Source of the DNA: CAVPUA01 sp963708805
Lineage (GTDB): Bacteria > Actinomycetota > Actinomycetes > Mycobacteriales > Jatrophihabitantaceae
Length of the DNA stretch: 64,000 nucleotides
Assembly: GCA_963708805.1 (NCBI GenBank)
Contig: CAVPUA010000003.1
Span: 1,736,001 to 1,800,000, forward strand
Direction of reading: 5' to 3'
Under the pieces are notes generated by a model. That model worked only from the letters and a program-made list of their open reading frames with translations, ran no database searches and was not told where the DNA came from. Shown in pieces: positions 16,517-29,436 of the stretch. Within the stretch, counting starts at the first letter, position 1; each line of letters opens with the position of its first letter. Made by a program: the position numbers and the translations under genes.

Positions 16517-17476
16517 ATGGACGTCATGCGTCCTGGTGTGCCTCGCCGTCCCGTACAGAACCCTGCCCTGACCGCCGCGATGGGCGGCGCGATCGACCTC
16601 GCGGCCGTCAAGGCTCGCTCCGAAGCCGCCGCCCGGGCGGCCGAGGCACCGCCGCCGCCCGCCGGCGCGTGGGTCGTGGACGTGTCCGAGGAGACGTTCC
16701 AGGCCGAGGTCCTCGATCGCTCGTTCCAGGTGCCGGTGCTGATCGATCTGTGGGCCGACTGGTGCCAGCCGTGCAAGCAGCTCTCGCCGGTGCTCGAGAA
16801 GCTGGCCAACGAGTCCGAGGGTCGGTGGGTGCTCGCCAAGATCGACGTCGACGCGAACCCGCGCATCTCGCAGGCGCTCAAGGTGCAGAGCATCCCGTCG
16901 GTGTTCGCGGTACTCGGCGGCCAGCTGGTGCCCGGCTTCCAGGGTGCGCTGCCCGAGGCCCAGGTGCGCGAGTTCATCGTCGCCGTGCTGCAAGCCGGCC
17001 AGGAGGCGGGGCTGACCGGTGCGGCACCCGTCGCGGAGGCGGAGCCGGCCGCCGCGGACGAGCCGTCCGACCCACGATTCGTTGCGGCCGAGGACGCGTT
17101 GCAGGACGGGGACTACGCCACGGCGGCGGCCCGCTACCAGGAGATCCTCGACGCCGAGCCGGCCAACGCCGAGGCGTTGCTGGCCCTGCGCCAGGTGCGG
17201 TTGCTGGAGCGCATCGACGCCATCGATCCGGCCGTGGTTGCGCGCGCGGCAACCGAGCCCGACAACGTCGAGGCTCAACTGGCCGCCGCTGACGACGAGT
17301 TGGGGGGCAATCAGATCGACGCCGCCTTCCAGCGGCTGCTGGCGCTCGTGCGGCGGACGAGCGGCGACGAGCGCGATCAGGTTCGCGACCGGCTCCTCGA
17401 GTACTTCGAGTTGATCGGCAGCGACGACCCGCACGTTCCGCCGGCCCGCAAGGCGCTGACCAACGCCCTCTTCTAG
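16517..17476 (+). CDS. thioredoxin-domain protein with C-terminal TPR region (CnoX/YbbN-like)
   Basis: A 319-residue protein. Residues about 50-155 form a thioredoxin domain with active site WCQPC (Cys about 83 and 86) and the cis-proline segment SIPSVF. Residues about 180-319 carry tetratricopeptide-like helices (YATAAARYQEILDAEPANAEALL), as in CnoX, a chaperedoxin that protects clients and hands them to GroEL. E. coli CnoX has lost its redox-active pair, whereas this protein keeps it, so thiol-disulfide activity is likely. The ATG at 16517 has a GGGGA site; ATG 16526 is an alternative. A strong hairpin follows the stop. Confidence 0.88.
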   Translation: MDVMRPGVPRRPVQNPALTAAMGGAIDLAAVKARSEAAARAAEAPPPPAGAWVVDVSEETFQAEVLDRSFQVPVLIDLWADWCQPCKQLSPVLEKLANESEGRWVLAKIDVDANPRISQALKVQSIPSVFAVLGGQLVPGFQGALPEAQVREFIVAVLQAGQEAGLTGAAPVAEAEPAAADEPSDPRFVAAEDALQDGDYATAAARYQEILDAEPANAEALLALRQVRLLERIDAIDPAVVARAATEPDNVEAQLAAADDELGGNQIDAAFQRLLALVRRTSGDERDQVRDRLLEYFELIGSDDPHVPPARKALTNALF

Positions 17477-17480
17477 CCAC

Positions 17481-17527
17481 GATTGTGGAGTGTTCACCGC
17501 GTATGGCGCGGTAAACACTCCACAATC
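17481..17527. terminator. 20-bp hairpin between convergent genes
   Basis: GATTGTGGAGTGTTCACCGC (17481-17500) pairs with GCGGTAAACACTCCACAATC (17508-17527) around a seven-base loop with one mismatch. It lies five bases after the thioredoxin-TPR stop and seven bases before the pirin stop, so it can end transcription from both sides. No T-tract is present. Confidence 0.8.
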
Positions 17528-17533
17528 GGCGGG

Positions 17534-18508
17534 TTAGTTGGACGTGTGCGGCATCAAGGCGTTCTCGGGGATGACGCCCGAGCCGTCCGGCCCGGAAGTC
17601 GTCCATCGCCTGCTGGAGTTCCTCGACGGTGTTCATCACGAACGGGCCGTAGTGCGCGACCGGCTCGCCGATCGGTCGGCCGCCGAGCAGGAGCACCTCG
17701 AGCGCCGGCCGGTTCGAGTCCTGCGCGGCTGCGGCGGCAACGGTGATGCGGTCACCCGCGCCGAGCAGGGCGAGCTGGCCCTGCTTGATCGGACGACCGG
17801 CAGCGCCGACCGTTCCGGTGCCGGACAGCACGTAGACCAGCGCGTTGTACTCGGGCTGCCACGGCAGCGAGAGCTGGGCGCCGGGCTGGATGCGTGGCGT
17901 GCGCCAGGGTGATCGGGGTGTGGGTCGAGCCCGGTCCGGCGTGGCCGTCGATCGAGCCGGCGATGACGCGCACGAGGGCGCCGCCGTCAGCTGGAAGACA
18001 GCAAGGTCGCCTGGTGTCCTTCGAGGTTCTGGTACGCCGGCGGGGTGAACTTGTCCTTGGCGGGCAGGTTGACCCAGAGCTGGATGCCGTGGAACAGGCC
18101 GCCGGACAGGACGAGCTCCTCCGGCGGTGTCTCGATGTGCAGGATGCCCGCGCCGGCCGTCATCCACTGCGTCGCGCCGTTCTCGATCAGCCCGCCGCCG
18201 CCGTGGGAGTCCTGGTGCTCGAAGGTGCCGTCGATCATGTAGGTCACGGTCTCGAAGCCGCGGTGCGGGTGCCAGGGCGTGCCCTTGGGCTCGCCCGGCG
18301 AGTAGTCGACCTCGCCCATCTGGTCCATGTGGATGAACGGGTCGAGGTCCTGGGTCGACACGCCGGCGAATGCGCGGACGACCGGGAAACCCTCGCCCTC
18401 GAAGCCACTGGGGCCGGTGGTGACGGTGCGCACCGGGCGTTCGGTGTCGCCGAGGGTGGCCGCGGCGATGCGGGGCAGGGTCAGGGTGTCTGCGGTGACG
18501 GCTGGCAT
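17534..18508 (-). CDS. pirin family protein, three frame breaks
   Basis: Bicupin protein of the pirin family, an iron-binding fold with quercetinase or regulatory roles in characterised members. The N-terminal cupin shows HPHRGFETVTY (His ligands) and LHIETPPEE (His and Glu ligands). The ATG at 18508 is preceded by GGAGG. +1 breaks near 17995, 17918 and 17565 split the C-terminal half; spanning them gives 323 residues ending VIPENALMPHTSN, a normal length. The second cupin lacks clear metal ligands, as is usual. Convergent with the thioredoxin-TPR gene. Confidence 0.85.
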
Positions 18509-18603
18509 GACGTCCTCCAAGTAGTTGCAGATTCAATCAATCTACGCCTGCAACGACACCCGGGCCAGGAACATTCCGCCCTCGGCCGCCAGCCGGTGAG
18601 CGA

Positions 18604-20831
18604 TCAGGCGGGGGAGTAGCGCAGCCAGAGCGCGCCCAGGGGCGGGACCCGCAGCGTGGCCGACGCGGGCTGCCCGTGCCACGCGGTGTCGCCGGCCACC
18701 ACCGATCCGAAGTTGCCGACACCGGAGCCGAAGTAGCCCTCGGCGTCGGTGTTGACGACCTCGTCCCACCGTCCGGCGAACGGCAGGCCCAGCCGGTACT
18801 GATCGTGCGGGACGGGGGAGAAGTTGGCGATGCAGGCCAGCGCCGAGCCGTCCGAGCCGAAGCGGACGAAGGAGAAGACGTTGCCGGCGGCGTCGTTGGC
18901 ATCGATCCAGTGGAAGCCGGCCGGGTCGGTGTCCTGCTGGTAGAGCGCACCCGTCTCGCGATAGACCCGGTTGAGGTCGCCGACCAGTCGCTGGACGCCG
19001 CGATGCTCGGGACCGTCGAGCAGCCACCAGTCCAGCGAACGCTCCTCGCTCCACTCCGCGCCCTGAGCGAACTCCTGCCCCATGAACAGCAACTGCTTGC
19101 CCGGGTGGGCCCACATGTACGCGTAGAGCGTGCGCAGGGTCGCCGTCTTCTGCCACAGGTCGCCGGGGATCTTGTTGAGCAGCGAACCCTTGCCGTGCAC
19201 GACCTCGTCGTGCGAGATCGGCAGCACGAAGTTCTCGGAGTAGGCGTACATCATCGAGAACGTCATCTCGTGGTGGTGGTACTGGCGGTGCACCGGCTCG
19301 TGGGCGATGTAGGCGAGCGTGTCGTGCATCCAGCCCATGTTCCACTTGAACCCGAACCCGAGGCCGCCGAGGTGGGTCGGCCGGGTGACGCCCGGCCAGG
19401 ACGTCGACTCCTCGGCGATCGTGACGACTCCGGGCACCCGCTTGTAAGCCGTCGCGTTGACCTCCTGCAGGAACGCCACCGCCTCGAGGTTCTCCCGCCC
19501 GCCGAACTCGTTGGGCAGCCACTCGCCCTCCTTGCGGGAGTAGTCGAGATAGAGCATCGAGGCGACGGCGTCGACGCGCAGGCCGTCGATGTGGAACTCC
19601 TCGAGCCAGTAGATCGCGTTGGCGACGAGGAAGTTGCGCACCTCGCTGCGGCCGAAGTTGAAGACGTACGTGCCCCAGTCGAGCTGCTCGCCCGCGACGC
19701 GGATCGCCGTGCTCGTAGAGCGGCGTGCCGTCGAAGCGCGCCAGCGCGAACTCGTCCTTCGGGAAGTGTGCCGGGCACCCAGTCGACGAGGACGCCGATG
19801 CCGGCCCGGTGCAGGGCATCGACGAGGAAGCGGAACTCGTCCGGGTCGCCGAAGCGCGCCGACGGGCGCGTAGTAGGACGACACCTGGTAGCCCCACGAG
19901 CCACCGAACGGGTGCTCGGACACGGGCAGGAACTCGACGTGGGTGAAGCCGGTCTCGAGGACGTAGCTGACCAGCTCATCGGCCAGCTCGCTCGTAGGAC
20001 AGGCCCTGCCGCCACGAGCCGAGGTGCACCTCGTAGATCGACATCGGCGCGGCGTGCCACGGCGTCTGGGCCCGTCGGGTCGAGCCAGTCGCCGTCGCTC
20101 CACTCGTAGCGGGACGTGAACACCCGCGAGGCGGTCGCCGGCGGGGCCTCGGTGGCGAACGCCATCGGGTCGGCCTTGTCGCGCCAGACGTTGTCGGCGC
20201 CGAGGACCTGGTACTTGTACCGGGTGCCGTCGCCGACGTCCGGGATGAACAGCTCCCAGACGCCGGACGACCCGAGCGAGCGCATCGGGTAGGCCCGGCC
20301 CGACCAGTAGTCGAAGTCGCCGACCACGCGCACGCCGTTCGCCGACGGCGCCCACACCGCGAACGACGTGCCGGTGACGGTCGCCGAGCGGCGTGTCGTA
20401 GGTGCGGACGTGCGCGCCGAGCACCTTCCAGAGGTCCTCGTGGCGGCCCTCGCCGATCAGGTGCAGGTCGACCTCGCCGAGGGTCGGCAGCCACCGGTAG
20501 GGGTCGTCGACGGTGTAGCGTGCTGCTCGCCGTAGGAGACGGCCAGGCGGTAGTCGTCGGGCGGTCCGTCGACGGCGGCCGCGAACACGCCGGCCTCGTG
20601 CAGCCGGTGCATCTCGACCCGCGTGCCGTCGCGCAGCACGACCGCGACGGCGCTCGCCTCGGGGCGCAGCGTGCGGATCACGGTCTGGCCGTTCGCGGCC
20701 GGGTGCGCACCGAGGATGCCGTGCGGGTTGTGGTCGGTCCCCGCCGACGAGGCGCTCGAGTGCGATCGGGTCGACGACGGTCGGGTCGGGCGGTTGGCGA
20801 CACGGCGCGCTCGGGCGTGCTTGCTGGTCAT
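18604..20831 (-). CDS. glgB: 1,4-alpha-glucan branching enzyme GlgB, about nine frame breaks
   Basis: Makes alpha-1,6 branches in glycogen or capsular glucan and is the last step of the GlgE pathway. Domains in order: N-terminal beta-sandwich modules (LERLVGGD, GDFDYWSGRAYPMR), then a GH13 barrel with nucleophile Asp in GLRVDAVASMLYLDYSR, acid Glu in TIAEEST and Asp in SHDEVVHGKGS, then the C-terminal domain. About nine single-base shifts lie between 19710 and 20790; from 19700 down to the stop at 18604 the frame is open. Net arithmetic gives about 740 residues, normal for the two-module actinobacterial form. The ATG overlaps the maltokinase TGA. The breaks are probably consensus errors. Confidence 0.92.
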
Positions 20832-22232
20832 GAAGATCCTTCCTCGGCGCCGGCGAGTCGCGCGAGCGACGCCAGCGGGATGGGCAGCCAGTCGGGGCGG
20901 TTGCGGGCTTCGTAGACCGCTTCGTAGACGGCCTTGTCGGCCTCGAAACCACGCAGGGCGAGCAGATCGACGTCGGGATCGAGACCGCCGACCTCGGCGT
21001 AGCCCGACAGGTAGGCCGCCCGGTTGCGATCGGCCCACTCCTTGGCCCGGTACTCCAACTGCGGGGAGGTGGAGCTGACGAGTTGGTAGCGCGCCGCGTA
21101 GTCGATCGAGCGCAGCATGCCGGCGACATCGCGCAGCGGGGAGTCGAAGCGGCGGCGTTCGTCGATCGAACTCGACGGCTCGCCCTCGAAGTCGAGGACG
21201 ATCCAGCGGTGGACGGTGCGCAGCGTCTGCCCCAGGTGCAGGTCGCCGTGCACGCGCTGGGTGGCCAGAACCATCGGCGCACCCGGCGAAGTCGTCGAAC
21301 ACAGCCCGCAGGCCGGTCTCGAACGCGGCCAGCGCGGGGACGATCGGTCAGGGCGGTGTCCAGGCGCGCGTGCATTGCGGCGGCCCGCTCGTTGCGCTCG
21401 CTCGGCCGACAGCGACGACGTGCCGAACGTCCGGGCCAGGTCGGTGTGCACCTGGGCCGTCGCTGCGCCGAGTCGCTCGGCCTCGCCGGCGAAGTCGCCG
21501 CCCGCCTCTTCGGCGTGCAGGTCGGCCTCGGCCATCAGGTCGCGCACGCTGGCCCGGGCGAGGTCCCAGCCGTCGGTGGCCGTCGTCATGAACTCCTGAA
21601 GCATGCCCAGGCTCATCGTCTCGCCGTCGACGGTCGCGGTCACCGCGCCGAAGATGCGGGCGATGTGGCTGGTGCGGGCGGCGTCATCGGCCCGATGCGG
21701 CCAGCGCGCCGAGGGCGGCGTGAATCTCGATGTCGGGATTCACGCCGGACTCGAGGCGCCGGAACACCTTCAAGATCGCCTGGTCGCCGAAGATCAGCGA
21801 GGTGTTGGACTGCTCGCCGGTCAGCACGATGCTCGCGCTGCCGACCGGGATCTCGTCGGCGTCGACGAAGCGCTCGAACGACACGCTGCCGCCGACGTGC
21901 GCCTCGTCGCGATACTCCGACCAGCCAGGCCTGGGTGACGTCCTTGTCGTGCAGGGCGTCGTAGACCAGCCGCGGCCCGGCCTCGGTATCGATGGTGCCG
22001 ACCAGCACGTGTTCGAGACCCGGTTCGGCCTCGTCGCCGAAACACCAGCGGCAGCTGGTAGGTGCTGTTGCCGCCGTCGGTGAAGGCGAGATCGGCCAGC
22101 CAGATGCTGACCTCCGGGCCGTCCTGGGTGAGCGTCGTCAGATGGCGCAGCTGCACGCTCGAAGCTGCGGCCCTTGCCGCCGAACCAGCGTTGTCGCGGC
22201 AGCCACTCGGCCACCAAGTTCGTCGAGTTCGC

Positions 22233-22236
<4 letters not shown>
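20828..22236 (-). CDS. mak: maltokinase, about eight frame breaks
   Basis: Phosphorylates maltose with ATP to maltose-1-phosphate, the GlgE substrate. The fold is aminoglycoside-phosphotransferase-like: N-terminal RWFGGKGRSF, central GEQSNTSLIFGD, catalytic loop HGDLHLGQ and metal-binding DFEGEP. Spanning eight +1 shifts between about 22215 and 21275 gives 466 residues, a normal length. The GTG start shares bases with the treS TGA (GTGA), and the stop overlaps the glgB ATG (ATGA), so the operon is translationally coupled. The order glgE-treS-mak(pep2)-glgB is the classical one. Confidence 0.9.
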
Positions 22237-23992
<1,756 letters not shown>

Positions 23993-24049
23993 GTACTTCT
24001 CCGATTCCGGGGTTCGTGGTCGGGGCTCGATCGGGATGTCGATCGAGGA

Positions 24050-26059
24050 TCAGTGATGCTCGATGGCGAACACGTGGGCTGGGCGGTGCGGGCCGAGCCG
24101 GACGTAGTTGTTCTGCCGCCACTCGTAGACGTCGTCACTGAGCAGGTCGCGGGCCCGGAAGCCTTCGGTCCAGTCGAGGCCGAGGGCGGGGAGGTCGAGC
24201 GACGTCCATCCCTCGGCGACGTTGTGCGGATCGGTGCTGCAGACGACGAGCACGGTGTCGCCGCTCACCTCGTCGCGCTTGCTGAAGCAGGTGATCACGT
24301 CGTTGTCGATGTAGTGGAAGCTGAGGTTGGCCAGCCAGTGCAGCGCCGGGTGCTCGCGCCGGATCTCGTTGAGCCGCGCGATGAACGGAGCCAGCGAGCG
24401 GCCGTCGGCCACGGCGCCGGCGTAGTCGCGGGGGCGTAGCTGGAACTTCTCCGAGTCCAGGTACTCCTCGCTGCCGGGCCGTACCGGCAGGTGCTCGAAC
24501 AACTCGTACCCCGAGTACACGCCCCACGTCGGCGACAACATCGACGCGAGCACGGCGCGGATCCGGAACGACGCCGGGCCGCCTTGCTGCAGGTAGGCGT
24601 GCAGGATGTCCGGGGTGTTCACGAAGAAGTTCGGGCGCATGTAGTAGGCGGTGCCGGCCAGTTGGGCGGCGTACTCCTCGATCTCCCGCTTGTCGTTGCG
24701 CCAGGTGAAGTAGGTATAGCTCTGGGTGAAGCCGACCTTGGCCAGTTCGTGCATCATCGCCGGCCGGGTGAACGCCTCGGCCAGGAACAGCACGTCCGGG
24801 TACTTGTCCTTGACCTGGGCGATGAGCCACTGCCAGAAGTTGATCGGTTTCGTGTGCGGGTTGTCGACGCGGAAGATCCGCACACCCGCCTCGATCCAGA
24901 CGTGGATCACGCGAAGGCACTCGGCGTAGATGCCTTTGGGGTCGTTGTCGAAGTTGATCGGATAGATGTCCTGGTACTTCTTGGGCGGGTTCTCGGCGTA
25001 GGCGATCGAGCCGTCGGGCTTGGTCGTGAACCATTCGGGGTTCGTCTTCACCCACGGGTGGTCGGGTGCGGCCTGCAACGCGTAGTCGAGGGCGACCTCC
25101 ATGCCCAGCTCGCGGGTGCGCTCGACGAAGGCGCGGAAGTCGGCCATCGTCCCGAGCGCCGGGTTGACCGTGTCGTGCCCGCCGTCGATCGAGCCGATCG
25201 CCCACGGCGACCCGACGTCCCACGGCTGGGCGACCAGCGTGTTGTTCGGACCCTTGCGATTGACCTCGCCGATCGGGTGGATCGGCGGCAGGTAGACGAC
25301 GTCGAAGCCCATCTCGGCGACATAGTCGAGGTGCTTGGTGGCGTCGGCGAACGTGCCGTGGCGAGCGGGCCGAGCCGGGTGCTCGGGGTCGCCGGCGAGC
25401 TCGGCGCCGATCGAGCGCGGGAAGAACTCGTACCAGGATCCGTAGAGGGCGCGCTCGCGGTCGACCCAGATCTTGTAGCGCGGCGAGGACGGTGACCAGC
25501 TCGCGCACCGGGGCACTCGTGGACGATCCGCGAGCCACGGCCGGGTCGAGGGCCGGGCGCGATGCGGTGTTCGACATCGAGTCAGGAGTCGCGCAGCGCG
25601 CGCGGCGACCTCGGCCATCCGCGGCCGGTCGGCCTTGGCCACCGAGCTCTTGGCGCTGGCCAGCTGGTCGAACAGGCGCGCGCCGGTTTCGAGGTCGTTG
25701 GCGAGGTCGTCGACGCCCTGGCCGGCGTCGAGCTTGGCGGTGACGGCGTGCTCCCAGGTGCCGAACGGGTCGCTCCACCCCTCGATCGAGGTAGGTCCAC
25801 ATGCCGGGTTCGTCGAGAACGACGGTCGTCTGCCACCGGTCGGTGCCGGGCGGTCCGGGGGTCATGCGCACGAACGGGATCTTGCGCCCGGACGGCGCGC
25901 GCAGCGACGACGTTGGCCGCGACGTAGTCGTGCCCCTCGCGAAACACCGCCGCCGGTGATCGGCACGTGCTCGCCCACGACGGCCCGCGCGGGGTGCTCG
26001 CCGGTCGTCAGAGAGCCGACTGTTGGGGTGACAGCTGCAAGTCCAATACGTCCGACCAC
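24050..26059 (-). CDS. glgE: alpha-1,4-glucan:maltose-1-phosphate maltosyltransferase GlgE, six frame breaks
   Basis: GH13_3 enzyme that extends alpha-1,4-glucans by two glucose units from maltose-1-phosphate. Conserved parts are VGRIGLAAVTPTV and VFREGHDYVAANVV at the N-terminus, WYEFFPRS at the domain junction, nucleophile Asp in FRVDNPHTKP and acid Glu in LAEAFTRP. Six +1 shifts lie between 25950 and 25500, all in the N-terminal domain; the catalytic part 24050-25480 is open. Spanning them gives 667 residues, normal for GlgE. The GTG at 26059 gives the expected N-terminus. First gene of the glgE-treS-mak-glgB operon, divergent from glgP across 102 bases that probably hold both promoters. 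Confidence 0.94.
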
Positions 26060-26161
26060 GCAAGAACCGTACCCAGCAGACGGGTTGGTAAACAGCCCCG
26101 GGTGAAAGCGATTTCGGCCCCGTTTATGTGTTGGCCACGCTGAGCCGATACCCTGCCCCGC

Positions 26162-28708
26162 GTGAAGGCCTTACGACGTCTGACTGTCCGCGCCACATTC
26201 CCGCCAGAGCTGGAGAAGCTCGGCGACATCGTCAGCAACCTGCGATGGTCGTGGCACCCCGATTCCCTCGAGCTGCTCGAGTCGGTCGACCCCGACTTGT
26301 GGATGTCGTGCAACGGCGATCCGGGCAAGATGCTCGGTGAGGTCACCGCTGAGCGGCTGACCGTGCTGGCCCGCGACCGCAAGTTCCTGCGGCGGCTGGC
26401 CGACGTCCACGACGACCTGACCGACTACCTGACCCAGCCGCGCTGGTACCAGGAGCAGGCGTCGGCCAATCCGGACTTCCCGCCGGCCATCGGCTATTTC
26501 TCGCCCGAGTTCGGTATCACCGAGGTGCTGCCGCAGTATTCGGGCGGTCTCGGCATCCTGGCCGGCGACCATCTGAAGGCCGCGAGCGATCTGGGCGTGC
26601 CGATCATCGGCGTCGGGCTGCTCTACCGCGCCGGCTACTTCAGCCAGTCGCTGTCGCGTGACGGCTGGCAGCTCGAGCGCTATCCGTCGCTCGACCCCCA
26701 AGGTCTGCCGATCAAGGCCCTCGAGCGCGACGGCCAGCCGGTACGGATCACGCTCGACCTGCCCGGCGGACGCCTGCTGAACGCCCAGATCTGGGTCGCC
26801 TCGGTCGGCCGCGTGCCGCTGTTGATGCTCGACTCGGACGTCGAGGAGAACGACGCCGCGGCCCGCCTGGTCACCGACCGGCTCTATGGCGGGGGCAAGG
26901 ACCACCGCCTCGAGCAGGAGCTGCTGCTGGGTGTCGGTGGTGTGCGGGCGATCCGTGCGTACTGCGAGGTCACCGGCGCGCCCGAGCCGACCGTGTTCCA
27001 CACCAATGAGGGCCACGCCGGCTTCCTCGGCGTCGAACGCATCCGCGAACTCGTCGCCCAGCAGGGTCTCGGCTTCGACGAGGCGATGCAGGCCGTCCGC
27101 GCGGGCACCGTGTTCACCACGCATACGCCGGTTCCGGCCGGCATCGACCGCTTCGACCGTACGGACGTCCGAGCCCACCTCGAGGGCATCGAGGGAGTGC
27201 CGGTCGAGCGCATCCTCGAACTCGGCGCCGAGGCCGACCCGGCCATCTTCAACATGGCCCACATGGGTCTGCGCCTGGGCGGCAAGGCCAACGGCGTCTC
27301 GCTGCTGCACGGCGAGGTCAGCCGGGAGATGTTCGCCGACCTGTGGCCCGGCTTCGACAGCGCCGAGGTGCCGATCACGTCGATCACGAACGGCGTCCAC
27401 GTCTTCAGCTGGATGTCGCGCGAGATCCTCGAGATCGCCGAGCGCGAGGTCGGCATGGACGAGATGGAGAAGGGCGGCGCCTGGACCGGTATCGACCGCG
27501 TCGGCGACGCCGAGCTGTGGGGCGTTCGCCGCGCGCTGCGTGAGCGGCTGGTCGGCGAGATCCGCCGGCGCATCCGTGAGTCGTCCAAGCAGCGCGGGAT
27601 GAGCGAGGCCGAGCTGGGCTGGACCTCGTCGGCCTTCGACCCGGACGTCTTGACGATCGGGTTCGCGCGCCGGGTCCCGTCCTACAAGCGGCTGACGCTG
27701 ATGCTGCGAGACCCCGACCGGCTCAAGGCGCTGCTGCTGCATCCCGAGCGTCCGATCCAGATCGTGATCGCCGGCAAGAGTCACCCGGCCGACGACGGCG
27801 GGAAGCAGCTCATCGCGCAGATGGTCAAGTTCGCCGACGACCCGGCGGTGCGCCACCGCATCACCTTCCTGCCCGACTACGACATCGGCATGGCGAAGTA
27901 TCTGTACGTCGGAGTCGACGTGTGGCTCAACAACCCGCTGCGCCCGCTCGAGGCGTGTGGCACGTCGGGCATGAAGGCCGCGCTGAACGGTGCGCTCAAC
28001 CTGTCGATCATGGACGGCTGGTGGGACGAATGGTTCGACGGTGAGAACGGCTGGGCCATCCCGTCCGTCGACGGCACCCAGGACCCGGACCGGCGCGACG
28101 ACGTCGAGGCCGCGGCGCTCTACGACATCATCGAGCACCAGGTCGCGTCGCGGTTCTACGACCGTGAGGTGACGGGCATCCCGACGCGCTGGGTGCAGCA
28201 GGTGCGACACACGCTCAAGTCGCTCGGCCCGAAGGTGCTCGCGACGCGGATGGTGCGTGACTACGTCGAGAAGCTCTACGTCCCGTCGGCGGTCGCGGCC
28301 AAGGCGCTGGCGGCCGACAAGTTCGCCGGGGCATCGGAGTTGGCGCACTGGCGCCACGACGTCCTCGCTGCCTGGCCCGGTGTCTCGGTCGCCTACGTCG
28401 AGAGCCAGGTCGAGGGCGACCCCGAACTGGGCGGCACGCTGCACCTGCGCGCCGAGGTCAAGCTCAACGGGCTCAGCACCGACGACGTCGACGTCCAGGC
28501 GGTGTACGGGTCGGTCGACAACGACGACAAGTTGATCGACGTCAAGACCGAGTCGCTCACCTTCGTCGAGCCCGGCGAGGGCATCGTCCGCTTCGAGGGC
28601 GACATCCCGCTCGAGCGCACCGGCTCGTTCGGCTACACCGTGCGGGTGCTGCCCAAGAACGCCATGGTGAGCAACGAGGCCGAACTCGGTCTGGTCGCGA
28701 TCGCCTAG
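26162..28708 (+). CDS. glgP: alpha-glucan phosphorylase (DUF3417-type)
   Basis: PLP-dependent GT35 enzyme releasing glucose-1-phosphate from alpha-glucans. It has 848 residues, intact. The N-terminus (MKALRRLTVRATFPPEL, then NLRWSWHPDSLELL) is the DUF3417 domain of the actinobacterial/thermophile type. The catalytic segment includes GYFSPEFGITEVLPQYSGGLG, FHTNEGHAGF and the PLP-lysine region EACGTSGMKAALNG (Lys about 605). A C-terminal beta-rich domain of about 130 residues follows. The GTG start overlaps no other gene. Divergent from glgE, so synthesis and breakdown of the glucan are encoded back to back. A four-arm palindrome follows. Confidence 0.93.
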   Translation: MKALRRLTVRATFPPELEKLGDIVSNLRWSWHPDSLELLESVDPDLWMSCNGDPGKMLGEVTAERLTVLARDRKFLRRLADVHDDLTDYLTQPRWYQEQASANPDFPPAIGYFSPEFGITEVLPQYSGGLGILAGDHLKAASDLGVPIIGVGLLYRAGYFSQSLSRDGWQLERYPSLDPQGLPIKALERDGQPVRITLDLPGGRLLNAQIWVASVGRVPLLMLDSDVEENDAAARLVTDRLYGGGKDHRLEQELLLGVGGVRAIRAYCEVTGAPEPTVFHTNEGHAGFLGVERIRELVAQQGLGFDEAMQAVRAGTVFTTHTPVPAGIDRFDRTDVRAHLEGIEGVPVERILELGAEADPAIFNMAHMGLRLGGKANGVSLLHGEVSREMFADLWPGFDSAEVPITSITNGVHVFSWMSREILEIAEREVGMDEMEKGGAWTGIDRVGDAELWGVRRALRERLVGEIRRRIRESSKQRGMSEAELGWTSSAFDPDVLTIGFARRVPSYKRLTLMLRDPDRLKALLLHPERPIQIVIAGKSHPADDGGKQLIAQMVKFADDPAVRHRITFLPDYDIGMAKYLYVGVDVWLNNPLRPLEACGTSGMKAALNGALNLSIMDGWWDEWFDGENGWAIPSVDGTQDPDRRDDVEAAALYDIIEHQVASRFYDREVTGIPTRWVQQVRHTLKSLGPKVLATRMVRDYVEKLYVPSAVAAKALAADKFAGASELAHWRHDVLAAWPGVSVAYVESQVEGDPELGGTLHLRAEVKLNGLSTDDVDVQAVYGSVDNDDKLIDVKTESLTFVEPGEGIVRFEGDIPLERTGSFGYTVRVLPKNAMVSNEAELGLVAIA

Positions 28709-28727
28709 CCCGGTCCCGCCGCTTGGT

Positions 28728-28793
28728 CGATTGGCGCGAAAGCGGCCGATTGGCGCTCTATGACGCGCCAATCGCGCCAGAAGGCGCCAATCG
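28728..28793. repeat. four-arm nested palindrome, probable bidirectional terminator
   Basis: CGATTGGCGC occurs twice (28728-28737, 28747-28756) followed by two perfect inverted copies GCGCCAATCG (28765-28774, 28784-28793). The inner pair closes an eight-base loop TCTATGAC, and the outer pair can stack outside it. It lies between convergent glgP and the DUF4916 gene. Same arm-arm-arm'-arm' layout as 1909-1978, but a different arm sequence. Confidence 0.75.
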
Positions 28794-28832
28794 TCGGTGG
28801 ACAGAAGTCTGCGCGACGGCGACGCCGGTGCG

Positions 28833-29363
28833 TCAGCAGCCGAGGTGGGCCAGGCCCTGGAGCAGCAGCACACCCTGGCCGCCCGCCATCTCGGCCAGCA
28901 GCGTCTCGGCCCGGCACTCGTCGGGCGTGAACCAGTTGAGCTCGAGCGCGTCCTGCTGCGGTTCGCAGTCGCCCTCGACCGGCACGACGTAGGCCAGCGC
29001 CACGGCGTGCTGCCGGGGGTCGTGGAAGGCCGTGACGCCCGGCGTGGGGAAGTACTCGGCGATGGTGAACGGCTGCGGACTGGGAGGGATCCGCGGCAGC
29101 GCCAGCGGTCCGAGATCCTTCTCGAGGTGCCGGATCAGGCTGGTCCGGACTCGCTCGTGGTAGAGCACCCGGCCCGACACCAGCGCCCGGGTGATGTTGC
29201 CCTGACCGGTCACGCGCAGCAGCAGGCCGACCGAGGTCACCACGCCTTGGGCGTCGACGCGCACGGGTATGGCGTCGACGTAGAGGATCGGCAGCCGTTG
29301 GCGGGCGGCGTCGAGCTCTTCCGGGGCGAGCCAGGTGGCGTCGGACTGCGAGGTGGTGGTCAT
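28833..29363 (-). CDS. NUDIX-like DUF4916 protein
   Basis: This 176-residue protein matches the DUF4916 family of actinobacteria (LPILYVDAIPVRV near residue 25, LVSGRVLYHERVR, LIRHLEKDLGPLALPRIP, and TPGVTAFHDPRQHAVALAYVVP). The overall shape is NUDIX-like, but the canonical NUDIX box is not obvious, so hydrolase activity is uncertain. The ATG at 29363 is used rather than an upstream GTG because the family begins near this point. Divergent from a small acetyltransferase gene. Confidence 0.75.
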   Translation of the reverse strand: MTTTSQSDATWLAPEELDAARQRLPILYVDAIPVRVDAQGVVTSVGLLLRVTGQGNITRALVSGRVLYHERVRTSLIRHLEKDLGPLALPRIPPSPQPFTIAEYFPTPGVTAFHDPRQHAVALAYVVPVEGDCEPQQDALELNWFTPDECRAETLLAEMAGGQGVLLLQGLAHLGC

Positions 29364-29436
29364 GACGTCTTTTCTAGCCGTCCCGGTCGGGCGGCGTAGC
29401 GTCGACCCGCCGGAATCCGTCAATGCGAGGTTTCTC

